In this document: in pieces, positions 8,634-18,804 of the stretch
Numbering within the stretch: position 1 is the stretch's first letter
Layout: each line of letters opens with the position of its first letter
Assembly: GCA_001899005.1 (NCBI GenBank)
Contig: MKUW01000001.1
Span: 1-64,000 of the forward strand
Direction of reading: 5' to 3'
Source of the DNA: Chloroflexi bacterium 44-23
GTDB lineage: Bacteria; Chloroflexota; Anaerolineae; Anaerolineales; Anaerolineaceae
Length of the DNA stretch: 64,000 nt
Translations under genes and position numbers: made by a program
Notes under the pieces: model-generated
The model's database searches: none
Seen by the model: the letters and a program-made list of their open reading frames with translations, nothing else
Told to the model about the DNA's origin: nothing

Positions 8634-8812
8634 CCAACCAATTCATGCCAAATTCCATTGGATGGTTGAGCGGAGCGAAGAACTCATTACTGCTCGCATT
8701 GTTCTCCACATCTCAACCCGCATTGTCCTCTACATCGTAAACATCGCAGCAACTCTTGCCCCTTGTTCGCTCCGCTCAACCTGGCATGAATTTAATTTCT
8801 AGGGGTATCCGT

Positions 8813-9868
8813 TTGACAAATCTTATCTGGCAATTTGGAACAGCATACGATTTTTTCATCAGCCTGTTTGTTTTACACCAACCAAACCGTTTTGGCTTGC
8901 GGGCCTCATGGGCTGCCGGCGTACGTTCCAGATTACCAGGCCCGCAACGGCAATTTCTTGAAGAAGCCCTTGAGATTATCCCGCCGCCTTTCAGTTGGCT
9001 CACTCAGCCAGATTGGCAACCGAAAGATGTCAAATCTTCGCTCGCAAACCTGGCTTCCATTCCGGCAGAATTGCGATTATCAACCATGCTCCAGGGCGGC
9101 GATGTATCACAAAGTGCACAGGACACTGTTGACCGGATTCGAATGAATCAGGCCTACGACCTTTCTGACTTGGAATCTTTGCGGGATTTCTTTCGGGGTA
9201 ATGGCAGATCAGTCAAGCAAAAGACTCTGCATCGTTTTGCCCAGGCTCTGTCTGATCCATTTACATTTGGTGTTCAATTTCTAGAGGCCTGCCAACTCTA
9301 TTACGATGTTTTTTTTGAAGAGGAAGAGCGTCGCATACAGCATTTCCTTCAACGAGGTTTGGAGGATGGCAAACAATTGGCAGCCACAATGCCTCCCTCT
9401 GAACTGTTTAGAACCCTCTCGCACGGCATCTCCTATGAAAACTTCGAGAAAGTTGAACAACTGGTACTGATTCCTTCTTATTGGAGCAGCCCGCTGGTTT
9501 TTTTGCACAATCCGCAACCTTCTCAAATATGGGTTATATATGGCTGTCGTTCTGATGAACAGAATTTGATCCCTGGCCAATACATTCCGGATGCACTCAT
9601 CAAAACCTTGAAGGCGCTTTCTGATCCCACCCGTTTAAGAATTGCCCATTACCTCACACAATCCCCACAGACGCCCACCAGCCTGGCGCATTTGCTGCGT
9701 TTACGTCCTCCAACCGTCATTCATCATCTCAACATTTTACGTCTGGCTGGCCTGGTGGAAATTAAGATTTCCAAAGACCGTGAGCGATGTTATACCCTGC
9801 GTAAAAAAGAAGTAACGAAAACTATCCAACAGCTAGATGATTACCTGAACCAGAAAGACCCGGTTTAA
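8813..9868 (+). CDS. ArsR-family transcriptional regulator with long N-terminal domain
   Basis: About 351 aa. A C-terminal winged helix (about 265-345) contains LSDPTRLRIAHYL and PPTVIHHLNILRLAGLVE, the ArsR DNA-binding pattern. The N-terminal 250 residues are an uncharacterised alpha-helical domain typical of long ArsR-like proteins in Chloroflexi and Firmicutes. I chose the TTG at 8813 because AGGGG lies 7 bp upstream and the protein then begins with a TNLIWQFG segment; an ATG at 8786 lacks a ribosome site. The gene precedes an MFS exporter by 41 bp, so it probably controls that transporter and itself. The ligand is unknown; no metal-binding Cys motif is seen. Confidence 0.85.
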   Translation: MTNLIWQFGTAYDFFISLFVLHQPNRFGLRASWAAGVRSRLPGPQRQFLEEALEIIPPPFSWLTQPDWQPKDVKSSLANLASIPAELRLSTMLQGGDVSQSAQDTVDRIRMNQAYDLSDLESLRDFFRGNGRSVKQKTLHRFAQALSDPFTFGVQFLEACQLYYDVFFEEEERRIQHFLQRGLEDGKQLAATMPPSELFRTLSHGISYENFEKVEQLVLIPSYWSSPLVFLHNPQPSQIWVIYGCRSDEQNLIPGQYIPDALIKTLKALSDPTRLRIAHYLTQSPQTPTSLAHLLRLRPPTVIHHLNILRLAGLVEIKISKDRERCYTLRKKEVTKTIQQLDDYLNQKDPV

Positions 9869-9909
9869 TCTCACCTTTAAAGCACAATCTGCTCTTTCGG
9901 AGTAACCCC

Positions 9910-11250
9910 ATGGCGATTTTTCGCCTGCAAATTAACAAAATCCTTGGCACATACAGCGAACGCCTGCGCGCATTTCATTGGAATGCCCGCCTGTATCTGC
10001 TGTTTGCGATCCTGTTTGGCGCGGCCATGGGTATCCAGCGGCTGATTTTCAATTTCTTTATTCTCAGCCTGGGGTACGATGAAGCTCTCCTGGGAACACT
10101 TATCACCGTCAATAACCTGACAGCTCTGATCGCTGCTTTGCCGATGGGTTATCTGGCTGATCGTCTTGGCCGTAAAATTTCATTAATTAGCAGCGCTGCC
10201 GTGGTCAGCCTTTCAGTAGCGGTCATGGTGCTTTTTCCTTCACCAACTCTTTTTGTTTTTATCAACATGATCATGGGGCTGGCGATGAGTCTCTCATCCG
10301 TTACGATGGGTCCCTTCTTAATGGAAAATAGCGGCGATAAAGAACGTACCTACCTCTTTAGCTTCAGTTCAGGTTTGCAAATGGCTGCCGGCTTTGTGGG
10401 CAATTGGGTCGGCGGATACCTGCCATCCTGGACTGGCGCTTATTTGCAGGTTGACGCTGTCAATTCCAAAGCGTATGGATCAGCCTTAATCGTAACGGCC
10501 ATTGTGGCTGCCTTTGGAATCTTACCCCTGACTCTCTTTCGCAAAACGCAACTCAAGCCGGGCCAGCGTTCCTCCATTGCTACCCTGGGGTATATTAAAG
10601 CACATGCCGGTCAACTAGGGCGTTTAGTGCTGCCCATGTTGGTTACTTCGATTGGGGCTGGCCTGATTATGCCCTTTATGAATGTCTTTTTTCGCGTCCA
10701 GCACCACCAGCCTGACCGCGTGATTGGTACTGTTTTCGCCTGGGGTTCATTGGCAATGGGGATTGGTCTGATTATCGCACCTGTCCTGGCCGACAAGGTT
10801 GGAAAAATCCGTCTGGTGGTTATCACGCAGGGGCTTTCAATTCCCTTTCTTTTCTTGCTCGGGTTTTCACCCTGGTTCTTTCTTAGCGCTATCGCTTATT
10901 TCATCCGTTTAACGTTGATGAACATGAGCGGACCGGTTTACCAGACCTTCGTCATGGAAGAGGTCGAGCCACAAGCAAGGGCAACTGTCGCCAGTCTGGT
11001 GAGCATGGCCAGCACCTTCGGTTGGGCTTTCAGCCCCATGGTCAGCGGCTGGATTCAAGTCAACTATGGCTTTAAACTGACTTTCGCGATTACCCTCGTG
11101 ATTTATGCGTTTTCCATTTTTCTCTACTGGCGTTTCTTCTTACAGGGCCAACCCAGGCATCATACTTTAACCAACCTGGAGTTGGCAACCGGCATGCAAT
11201 TGAAGTTATCAGAACAGGATCCCCCCGCACAAATTGATCCTGTGGGGTGA
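9910..11250 (+). CDS. Major facilitator superfamily transporter
   Basis: A 446-aa MFS protein with about 12 membrane helices. The cytoplasmic loop after helix 2 reads GYLADRLGRKISL, the MFS motif A, and LADKVGKIRL repeats it after helix 8. CGGAG precedes the ATG. It follows the ArsR-type regulator at 41 bp and is likely in the same transcript, which makes an efflux role plausible. The substrate cannot be read from sequence. Confidence 0.92.
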   Translation: MAIFRLQINKILGTYSERLRAFHWNARLYLLFAILFGAAMGIQRLIFNFFILSLGYDEALLGTLITVNNLTALIAALPMGYLADRLGRKISLISSAAVVSLSVAVMVLFPSPTLFVFINMIMGLAMSLSSVTMGPFLMENSGDKERTYLFSFSSGLQMAAGFVGNWVGGYLPSWTGAYLQVDAVNSKAYGSALIVTAIVAAFGILPLTLFRKTQLKPGQRSSIATLGYIKAHAGQLGRLVLPMLVTSIGAGLIMPFMNVFFRVQHHQPDRVIGTVFAWGSLAMGIGLIIAPVLADKVGKIRLVVITQGLSIPFLFLLGFSPWFFLSAIAYFIRLTLMNMSGPVYQTFVMEEVEPQARATVASLVSMASTFGWAFSPMVSGWIQVNYGFKLTFAITLVIYAFSIFLYWRFFLQGQPRHHTLTNLELATGMQLKLSEQDPPAQIDPVG

Positions 11251-11319
11251 GCGGTCGGGCTTAATCACGTCCCATCAAACCCTGTAATCAAAAACCTATT
11301 ACCATTCGTGATGCGTTTA

Positions 11320-13110
11320 TCAGTCGATCAATCTGCGATGTGCCGCCTTCAACTTCCTGACATCCATTTTCATAAATTCTCGATCATATGTTATGTAGCC
11401 ATTGATCTCATATTCAACATCGGTCAATTCCGTATAAATGGCAGCACTTAAGCCCACTTTTTTCATTGCAAGCAGTTTCTCCACCAATTCGAGGTACCAC
11501 TCTGTCAAACGTTTTGAATCCCTAACCATTTTGTAGGCAAATAATTTTTTTTCCTGCCAGAGATGCTCCTCAACTTTAAAACCCAGGCCGCCAAATTCAG
11601 AAAGCACAATCGCCCTTCCCCCTTCAACCGGCGGCATTTTTGGGCCGACATATTTGTGAATCGAATGAATATCGCCGTTGCCCTGATCAAACCAGCCTGA
11701 GGCAACATCCACCAGGCGGGTGGGATCATGGGCTTGCAGCCAATTGCCGACCGCCACCGCATCAAACTGCCCCCAGGCTTCATTGAAAGGCACCCACACT
11801 ACAATCGAGACAAAATGATCAAGCGAAGTCACCATCGCCTTTAATTCGCGCCAATAATTAGAGCGCACATTTTCATCCTGACGCCCAAAACGCCGATAGT
11901 TACGGTTGTCCTTGAGAGTTTGATTAAATAAAGCTCCCCAAGCCATCAATCCCCAGCCAGGCACAATGCCACCGTTGGGGATATCCTGCCAAACCAGTAA
12001 GCCTAGGCGATCACAGTGATAATACCAGCGAGCCGGTTCGACCTTGACATGTTTGCGCAACATATTCAGGCCCAGCTCTTTGGCAAATTCAATATCGAAC
12101 AGCAGTGCTTTTTCGCTGGGCGCTGTGTAGAGTCCATCCGGCCAATAACCCTGGTCGAGAGCGCCGTATTGAAAAATAAACTCATCGTTCAGCATAATGC
12201 GGGGCACTCCGGCATCATCGCTCTGCACACGAACTTCTCTAAGAGCACAGTAAGAATCCACCGTATCCAGCAAGTCAGTCCCTTGCAACAGGCTCAACTG
12301 CAGGTCATATAACTGTGGATCCCTTGGTGACCATAATTTAGCTGCTTTAATCTCAATCTTTAAATCCTCAGTCGCGGGGCTGCTGAGATTGGCAATCACG
12401 TTTTCACCATCTTTTAGCACTACTCGCAAGGTCAACCCGCTGGCATCACCGCTTATTTCTGTCCTTAGCGTGACCGTCTTTTTGTGAATATCCGATTGGA
12501 AGTGGATGCTTTCAATCCGTCTGTCTGGCAAAGGTTCCAACCAAACAGTCTGCCAGATGCCCGAAACTGCGCTATAAAATACGAAACCTGGTTTAAGCGT
12601 CTGCTTACCACGTTCCTGCCTGCCTGCATTGGTTGGGTCCCATACAGCCACCAGCAGTTCATTCTCATCGTTTGGCAGCAAACAGTCTTTTAAGTCAAAG
12701 TGGAATGGGTCGAACCCGCCTTGATGGCAGCCCAGCCAGGTGCCATTACACCACACATTCGTTTCCCAATCGACTGCTCCAAAGTGCAATCGTATGCTGT
12801 CTCCAGCCCATTCTTGCGGCACACGAAACATGCGCCGGTACCACAGGCGCTCTCCCGGAAATAACGGCCGCCCAACACCCGAGAGTGCCGATTCAATCGG
12901 GAATGGCACCAAAATCTGCCCTTCGAATGAATTGAGCTCCTCTCGCCTCATATCTTTTGGGTGAATGGTATACTGCCATAAACCATTTAAATTTAGCCAT
13001 TGAGATCGCACAAACTGCGGTCGCGGATATTCTGGCAAGGGACAACCGGGATCTACATCTTCAGCCCAGCAGGTATGGATTCGGCTTTCGGACATCTTCC
13101 AATCACTCAT
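11320..13110 (-). CDS. Glycoside hydrolase family 2 enzyme
   Basis: A 596-aa GH2 protein without a signal peptide, so cytoplasmic. The N-terminal jelly-roll carries LNGLWQY and later ETNVWCNGTWLG and GGFDPFHFDL, as in beta-galactosidase/glucuronidase sugar-binding domains. The TIM barrel has NMLRKHVKVEPARWYYHCD. The acid/base Glu is in WVPFNEAWGQ (about Glu443) and the nucleophile is probably in LSEFGG (about Glu503). It is shorter than LacZ and closer in size to beta-glucuronidases or beta-mannosidase relatives. Its ATG overlaps the stop of the upstream sugar-transporter gene (ATGA), indicating translational coupling, so it probably hydrolyses an imported oligosaccharide. The exact linkage is unknown. 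Confidence 0.9.
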   Translation of the reverse strand: MSDWKMSESRIHTCWAEDVDPGCPLPEYPRPQFVRSQWLNLNGLWQYTIHPKDMRREELNSFEGQILVPFPIESALSGVGRPLFPGERLWYRRMFRVPQEWAGDSIRLHFGAVDWETNVWCNGTWLGCHQGGFDPFHFDLKDCLLPNDENELLVAVWDPTNAGRQERGKQTLKPGFVFYSAVSGIWQTVWLEPLPDRRIESIHFQSDIHKKTVTLRTEISGDASGLTLRVVLKDGENVIANLSSPATEDLKIEIKAAKLWSPRDPQLYDLQLSLLQGTDLLDTVDSYCALREVRVQSDDAGVPRIMLNDEFIFQYGALDQGYWPDGLYTAPSEKALLFDIEFAKELGLNMLRKHVKVEPARWYYHCDRLGLLVWQDIPNGGIVPGWGLMAWGALFNQTLKDNRNYRRFGRQDENVRSNYWRELKAMVTSLDHFVSIVVWVPFNEAWGQFDAVAVGNWLQAHDPTRLVDVASGWFDQGNGDIHSIHKYVGPKMPPVEGGRAIVLSEFGGLGFKVEEHLWQEKKLFAYKMVRDSKRLTEWYLELVEKLLAMKKVGLSAAIYTELTDVEYEINGYITYDREFMKMDVRKLKAAHRRLID

Positions 13111-14429
13111 TTTGCATCTTCTCCTTTTAACAGCAGCTGTCTTCTGGGAATTTGCAACAAGGGCAGCACAGCAAACAGGCAGATAATTGCAGAAACGTAA
13201 AAAAGTATGGATGTGGGCGTAAATCCGGCTTCACCATTGAGTGTTGTCGGAATCCCAAATCTTGTAATCAAGAATGAGCCCACCGCTGGACCGATAACCA
13301 TTGGCAGCAGAACCATAAAGATCATGCGCACGCCTTGAAACTGTCCGCGGCTGTCTGCCGGATAAAGGTCTTTCAGCCAGGCTCCGGCCACAATGCCATA
13401 GGCTGCCATCACGACCGTCTGAAAGATGCCGGCCAAAATTAAGAAAATCATCCCGCGCGCCATCCCAAAAACGAAAGCGGATACAGCCGCTAAAAACGAC
13501 ATCCAGAGCATAAATCGCAGGCGCGGAATGCGGTCTACCAGCAAACCAATCGGTATGCTGCTGATCGCGGTGACAATGAGAACCAACCCCATGATTAAAC
13601 CCATGGTACCTTTTTCATAACCCAAAAAATGCTCGATATAGATCAAAAGATAGGGAAATGTGACCTGATAAGCAATCCCATTAACGACAACCGAGAGCAA
13701 AAGCAGGAACAGGACCTTGTTTTCCCGCACGAGCCGAATGCTGAAAGTACCGATGACCGTTTGCCAGTAAGGTGGGTGTTTTTCTTCAAGTTCTGTTTGG
13801 GTTGGAACAGGTTCTTTCATCAGCAAACCACCCAGTAAACCGGCCAGTGTTACAAAGCCACCCAGCCCGTAAAAGAAGACAAAGTAACCAAATTTTTCGA
13901 TAACAATTCCAGCCAGAGCGGTTGTCATAATGAAGGAAAGAAAAACAGTCATCTGAAGCAGCCCTTCAACCCGGCCGCGGTTGGTTGTATCGGTGATATC
14001 AGTCGTCCAGGCGTTGAAGTTGGCATCATTGGCCATTGACCCAAAAAAAGTCATGATGGCATCAGCCACTATCACCAGCACAATCGCCAGCCCAACTGGC
14101 TGCACCAGAGATACTTCCGGAAATAAGGCAGTCACAATGCCCCAAATAATGTAGCCAAATAGAATAAAAGGCCTTCTTCGTCCCATCTTTGTGTATGTAC
14201 GATCACTCAAAGTGCCCATTAAGAGCGTAGTCACAGTGGCTACAGCCGCACTGATCGCTACCATCCAGGCAATCGGTCGTGGATCCGGGGTAAGGGTATC
14301 AAAGACAAAAGTATTAAACCAGGCGTTTTCAACTCCCCAGGCGATCTGGCCTGAAAATGACAGAATCACAATCACGAACCAGGTACTTGCCGGAATGGGT
14401 GTATGTGTTTTCTTAATGTTTTGCATCAC
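13107..14429 (-). CDS. GPH/SLC45-like MFS sugar transporter
   Basis: A 440-aa membrane protein with about 12 helices. The loop LMGTLSDRTYTKMGRRRPFIL resembles the SDR...GRRRP pattern of glycoside-pentoside-hexuronide and SLC45-like sugar symporters, and a matching LLVDRIPRLRFM loop occurs in the second half. It is the first gene of a two-gene unit with the GH2 hydrolase, overlapping it by 4 bp. Uptake of a glycoside for hydrolysis in the cytoplasm is the natural reading; substrate identity is inference. Confidence 0.88.
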   Translation of the reverse strand: MMQNIKKTHTPIPASTWFVIVILSFSGQIAWGVENAWFNTFVFDTLTPDPRPIAWMVAISAAVATVTTLLMGTLSDRTYTKMGRRRPFILFGYIIWGIVTALFPEVSLVQPVGLAIVLVIVADAIMTFFGSMANDANFNAWTTDITDTTNRGRVEGLLQMTVFLSFIMTTALAGIVIEKFGYFVFFYGLGGFVTLAGLLGGLLMKEPVPTQTELEEKHPPYWQTVIGTFSIRLVRENKVLFLLLLSVVVNGIAYQVTFPYLLIYIEHFLGYEKGTMGLIMGLVLIVTAISSIPIGLLVDRIPRLRFMLWMSFLAAVSAFVFGMARGMIFLILAGIFQTVVMAAYGIVAGAWLKDLYPADSRGQFQGVRMIFMVLLPMVIGPAVGSFLITRFGIPTTLNGEAGFTPTSILFYVSAIICLFAVLPLLQIPRRQLLLKGEDAK

Positions 14430-14772
14430 ATTTCCTTAAACAGCAATTTGATGTAAATAAATGGTAAGCTGCAGAAAAATGCCCTCTATTGGATCATTTG
14501 TTCTCCATCCATATATTTATCTCTGTGTCATTATAGAGGATAGAGAAATAAACCGTGAAGTAAAAGGCCTACAAATTTGGTTAATACCGGTCAAGATGGT
14601 AGCATCAAGTACAAGCCCCAAGCAGAATTGTCTTGTTGGGCAAAAACTGTCTACATGTACCTTATTAATTAAAAAGAAAAGGATTACTATCGATCTATAT
14701 TGAAACAGTTTAACGGTAAAAACTGTCTCAAATTGAATACGTCAAAAACTTATTTGGAAAGAAGAAAATCCA
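14430..14772. other. Divergent intergenic region with a 22-bp inverted repeat
   Basis: An AT-rich gap between the sugar-transporter gene and the META-domain gene. It contains ACAGTTT-N8-AAACTGT (14705-14726) about 47 bp upstream of the downstream start, and a second AAAACTGTCT half-site at about 14642. No coding sequence was recognised. Confidence 0.5.
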
Positions 14773-16152
14773 TTGAGAAAATTAATCACTATTTTAGTTA
14801 TCGCATTATTCGTAATTGTTGGCTTTGGATTTGGCTTATCACGCCTGATGGCAGTTAATAATGCGAAATCTGAGTCAGCAACTGCTACCATGCCAGCAAC
14901 TGTTGCTCCAACACAACCAGCTACACCCATCGCAACCCTGCCGGTCAGCGAAGATATAAAAGACTACAAAACGATCACTATTCGAGTGGATGGCGAGGAA
15001 GTCAATCTGGTTGAAGGATCTGCTGAGATGCCCGCTGCGCCAGATTCAAAAGAAATGATTGCCTTAACCTATTTTGGAAATGAAGCCCACGGCGATTTGG
15101 ATGGCGACGGTACTGAAGATACTGCTTTTCTTCTGACCCGCAGTGGTGCTGGTAGTGGCGTGTTTTTCTATGCTGTGGCTGCATTGAATATTGATAACGG
15201 ATATATAGGTACCAATGCCGTTTTGTTGGGTGACCGAATTGCTCCCCAATCGACCGTTATTGAAGATAACTTGCTTATAGTCAATTACGCTGATCGTTTG
15301 CCGACAGAACCTTTCACTGTCCCGCCTTCCGTCGGCATTTCAAAATATCTGAAAATCACAGACGGCTCCCTAGTAGAAGCAAATTCGCTTGCCCAAATTA
15401 CCATTCAAGTGGATGGCCAGGAAGTCAATCTGGTTAACGGGTCAGCGAAAATGCCCGCTGCACCAGGTTCAAATGAAATGGTTACTTACACCTATTTTGG
15501 GAATGAAGCACATGGGGATCTGGATGGCAATGGTAGCGAAGATATTGTTTTTCTTCTGACTCAAAGCGGAGCTGGCAGCGGTACTTTCTTTTATGTGGCA
15601 GCTGCATTAAATATTGATAATGGATATGTTGGTACCAACGCTGTTTTGTTAGGCGATCGCATTGCCCCTCAATCTACTACGATTGAAGATGAAATGGCAG
15701 TAGTCAATTATCAAGACCGTTTACCCTCAGAGCCCTTCACTACCCCGCCTTCCGTGGGCATTTCGAAATATCTGAAAATTAAAGACGGCAACTTAATGGA
15801 AGTAAATGTCCTTTCCCAAATATCCAATCGCGAGTGGAAATGGGTCAAGACTGAAATGAATGATGACACAATTACCATTCCACAAAATCCTGATGCTTTC
15901 ACCATCACTTTTCATGAAGATGGCAGCCTGAGTGGCACAACAGATTGCAATAATTTCATGGGGCAGTTTACGATTAAGGATAACGAGCTGACCTTGCATC
16001 CGATTGGAGCGACTTTAAAGGCCTGCCCGAATTCTCAGGAGAGCGTTTTTCTAACAGCACTGGGTGAAGTGAATCAATTCATGGTGAATCCGCTGGAAAA
16101 TACATTGGTGCTATTGATTAAATTTGATTCGGGTTCGATCATTTTTCAATGA
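14773..16152 (+). CDS. Exported protein: two tandem repeats plus C-terminal META domain
   Basis: 459 aa, starting with TTG after GGAAAGAAG. Residues 1-25 form an N-terminal membrane segment, followed by an Ala/Thr/Pro linker. Residues about 55-200 and 210-345 are a duplicated domain: each copy has VDGxEVNLVxGSA, YFGNEAHGDLDG, GAGSG, NIDNGYxGTNAVLLGDRIAPQST and PPSVGISKYLKI. The DLDGDGTED/DLDGNGSED motif in each copy looks like a calcium-binding loop. Residues about 348-459 match a META (HslJ-like) domain with GSLSGTTDCNNFMGQF and ACPNSQ. Function is unknown; an envelope stress or calcium-dependent surface role is speculation. Confidence 0.82.
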   Translation: MRKLITILVIALFVIVGFGFGLSRLMAVNNAKSESATATMPATVAPTQPATPIATLPVSEDIKDYKTITIRVDGEEVNLVEGSAEMPAAPDSKEMIALTYFGNEAHGDLDGDGTEDTAFLLTRSGAGSGVFFYAVAALNIDNGYIGTNAVLLGDRIAPQSTVIEDNLLIVNYADRLPTEPFTVPPSVGISKYLKITDGSLVEANSLAQITIQVDGQEVNLVNGSAKMPAAPGSNEMVTYTYFGNEAHGDLDGNGSEDIVFLLTQSGAGSGTFFYVAAALNIDNGYVGTNAVLLGDRIAPQSTTIEDEMAVVNYQDRLPSEPFTTPPSVGISKYLKIKDGNLMEVNVLSQISNREWKWVKTEMNDDTITIPQNPDAFTITFHEDGSLSGTTDCNNFMGQFTIKDNELTLHPIGATLKACPNSQESVFLTALGEVNQFMVNPLENTLVLLIKFDSGSIIFQ

Positions 16153-16390
16153 AAACCAGGCATTCTCATTCAATCAGCTTTTCAACCCGAACCTGAATGA
16201 TGACGATCTAGAAATCGTAGCCACATCTACAATCCTTGTAAGTCATCAATCCATAAATATGGGTGAAACTGAAGAATTTGCGTCCTAAGCCGCCGCCAAG
16301 ACAGCATGCTTCTCCACTCCCTTTTCATTGAATATTATTCATGTAGAATTAACATATCAATGTTGGATTTCTAACCAGCTGGAGGTAACT

Positions 16391-17329
16391 ATGCTTTCTG
16401 ATTTAAGTCAAAAATTTCGTGAAGTAAGCGAAAAACAGATGTGGCTTGGCAAACTGGAAGATGATCTGCGTTCTGTTGACGAGAAACTGGAAGCGGAAGA
16501 AGCCCGGTTGGAAGCGCTCAAGCAGGTATTGGCCAAAGAAGAGCGCGATTTGAAGCAGCTCAAAGGGCTCAGTTTGCGAGCCGTTTTTGCTTCCATTTTA
16601 GGCAGCAAAGAAGAACAAACACAGAAGGAACGCCAGGAATTCCTACAGGCTCAACTGCAAATGCGCACAACCCAACGCCAGATCGATGCTCTACGTCACG
16701 ATCGCGAGCAACTTTTACGGCAAATTTCTCCCCTTAATACGGTGGAAGAAGAGTACCAACAACTCCTTTCCCAAAAAGCCCGCATCTTAAAATCCAGCAG
16801 CAATCCCACAGGAGAGAAGTTGCTGGAAATCGATCTTCAACTCGCACGCGCGACAACCCAGCAAAAAGAACTGCAAGAAGCCATACAGGCCGGCGCCAAT
16901 GCTCTCAGTGGGCTGGAGACTGTCCTGGATTCGCTTGAAGGTGCTCGCTCATGGGGCAACTGGGATCTGCTCGGCGGCGAAATGTTCGCTACGATCATCA
17001 AACACGACCACATGGATGAAGCGCGCCTGGCCAGTGAACAAGTGCAAGCCCAGCTCAACATCTTCCTACGCGAGCTAAAGGATGTCAGTCTATATAAGGA
17101 CATTTCCTTTGACATCGCTCCCCTCGAATATTTTGGTGATCTCTTCTTGGATGGGTTGGTCTTTGATTGGTTGGTTCAATCCAAGATTTTACGAGCACTG
17201 GAGCAGACCAGGGTTTTAAAGGAACACATTGCTGAATTAAAACTCAGCCTGGAGCAGCAACTAACCGAACAGATGCGTGAAATTCAATATTTTGTGCGGC
17301 AGCGGCAGACATTAATTGAACAAGGCTGA
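16391..17329 (+). CDS. Cytoplasmic coiled-coil protein
   Basis: 312 aa from the ATG at 16391, chosen because GGAGG sits immediately upstream; an earlier in-frame start at 16328 lacks one. Residues about 20-150 form long heptad-rich helices ([37 protein letters not shown]) with further coiled coil at about 145-190 and 275-312. The central globular part has [23 protein letters not shown]. No signal peptide or membrane segment. Similar proteins are annotated only as hypothetical. The downstream AhpD-like gene starts inside its end. Confidence 0.8.
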
Positions 17330-17927
17330 CGCTCACCCAACTGCGCTGATCGCTCCGCCCAGGCGTCTGCCTATCTGGCTACGCTTGGGCCTGTGGGTCA
17401 CCCGGCGGGTCACCGGCAAAGATTTACTGCCTCCGCGCCTGCTGGCCTGGTATCCAAAAGCCGCTTTTTCTTCAGGCGTGATGGAAGCTCTGGTAGCCCA
17501 CCGGGATGGTCAGTTGAACGCCCGCTTGCTCAAGTTGGTGCGCATGCAGGCTTCCTTTAGCGCTGCCTGCCCATTCTGCATTGATATGAATAGCAGCCGC
17601 TTTCAGCAATATAACATCACCCAAACAGAACTGGCTGCCATTCAAGGTCTCCAGGATCCAGCTGGTGTGGAATCATTTTCGGGGCGGGAACGATTGGCAA
17701 TGGAGTATGCCCGCCACATCTCCGCTACCCCGCTTTCCTTTCCGGCTGATTTAATGAATAAAATGAAATCAAATTTTACCGAACGCGAAATTGTCATCCT
17801 GGCGACAACCGCCGCACAGGTCAATTACTGGGCACGCCTTATTCAGGCACTGGGTGCCCCGCCGGCTGGTTTTATAGACCCAATGGAATGGGAATCAGTA
17901 GATACTGGCCAACTCGAATCAGTTTGA
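17316..17927 (+). CDS. Carboxymuconolactone decarboxylase/AhpD-like protein
   Basis: 203 aa with the AhpD-like helical fold: [11 protein letters not shown] supplies the redox pair Cys85/Cys88, and the downstream helix [23 protein letters not shown] is typical of the family. The start is a TTG inside the last codons of the coiled-coil gene (14-bp overlap); no clear ribosome site, so the N terminus is uncertain. A role in peroxide or disulfide chemistry is likely by family, although many members are uncharacterised. It precedes a nitroreductase gene, consistent with a small redox group. Confidence 0.85.
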
Positions 17928-18034
17928 GATGGGTAAGCCCTGGACATTTTCTTAATTTTCACAAGTAAATGTTGTAAAAATTAACTGCAATTCCAGCGAT
18001 GCTGATTTACTTTAATCGAAAGGGAGTTCAGGCG

Positions 18035-18706
18035 ATGAAACCTTACCCACACCAGGCACTTCAAACGTATGAGCGCTTCGCACCGGAGGAAATGCGCCAG
18101 CGTGCCCACGAATTTCGCGAAATGCTAACCCGCAGGCGCAGTGTACGCCAATTTTCGACCGAACCGGTCGATCGCGTGATCATTGAAGACTGCCTGCTCG
18201 CGGCTGGCAGCGCCCCAAACGGAGCCAACTTACAACCCTGGCACTTTGCAGTGGTGAGCGACCCTTCCATAAAACATGCGATCCGCCTGGGTGCCGAAAA
18301 GGAAGAGCATGAATTCTATACCCGGCGCGCTTCGCAAGAGTGGCTGCATGCTCTTGAACCGTTTGGCACCGACGCTGACAAACCCTACCTTGATTTAGCC
18401 CCTTACTTGATCGTCATCTTCAGCCAGAAGACGTCTCTTGATCCTGACGGCATACCGGTCAAGAATTATTATGTCCAGGAATCGGTAGGCATTGCCACTG
18501 GAATGCTGATAACTGCCTTACACTACGCCGGACTGGCAACGCTCACCCATACACCCAGCCCGATGGGGTTCTTAAATGGGATTCTGCAGCGCCCGGAAAG
18601 CGAAAAACCTTTTTTGCTGCTGGTGACCGGTTATCCAGCCGAGGATGCCCAGGTTCCGATCATCAGCAAAAAACCACTTTCAAAAATAGCCTCATTTTAT
18701 GAATGA
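18035..18706 (+). CDS. Nitroreductase-family flavoprotein
   Basis: 223 aa from the ATG at 18035, preceded by AGGGAG at 8 bp spacing; a 12-codon upstream extension is unlikely. The N-terminal motif [14 protein letters not shown] is the FMN phosphate-binding signature, followed by [18 protein letters not shown]. The central [27 protein letters not shown] and C-terminal [10 protein letters not shown] match iodotyrosine deiodinase/nitroreductase relatives (BluB/IYD-like subgroup). It is an FMN-dependent reductase; the substrate is unknown. A terminator follows at 18745. Confidence 0.9.
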   Translation: MKPYPHQALQTYERFAPEEMRQRAHEFREMLTRRRSVRQFSTEPVDRVIIEDCLLAAGSAPNGANLQPWHFAVVSDPSIKHAIRLGAEKEEHEFYTRRASQEWLHALEPFGTDADKPYLDLAPYLIVIFSQKTSLDPDGIPVKNYYVQESVGIATGMLITALHYAGLATLTHTPSPMGFLNGILQRPESEKPFLLLVTGYPAEDAQVPIISKKPLSKIASFYE

Positions 18707-18744
18707 AGTAATTTAAAATGTAAAATCAATGGTAGTTAACCCAC

Positions 18745-18782
18745 AAACCGACCTGGTATCAATCAGGTCGGTTTGTATTTGG
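18745..18782 (+). terminator. Rho-independent terminator after the nitroreductase gene
   Basis: An 11-bp perfect stem AAACCGACCTG / CAGGTCGGTTT around an 8-base loop, followed by GTATTT. It lies between convergent genes, but the T-rich side favours the plus strand. Confidence 0.75.
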
Positions 18783-18804
18783 CCCCCTTATTCGGGTTTT
18801 GAGG

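Larger units (their letters stand above)
8412..8812. other. Intergenic region carrying the ArsR-type promoter/operator
   Basis: The divergent gap between the secreted-protein gene and the ArsR-type regulator. It holds a simple ATCAAC/CATCAA-rich tract (8475-8560) and a promoter with two inverted repeats (8581-8633). The region after it (8660-8785) contains GCTCGCATTGT/CCCGCATTGTC near-repeats. No coding sequence is seen in it. Confidence 0.6.
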
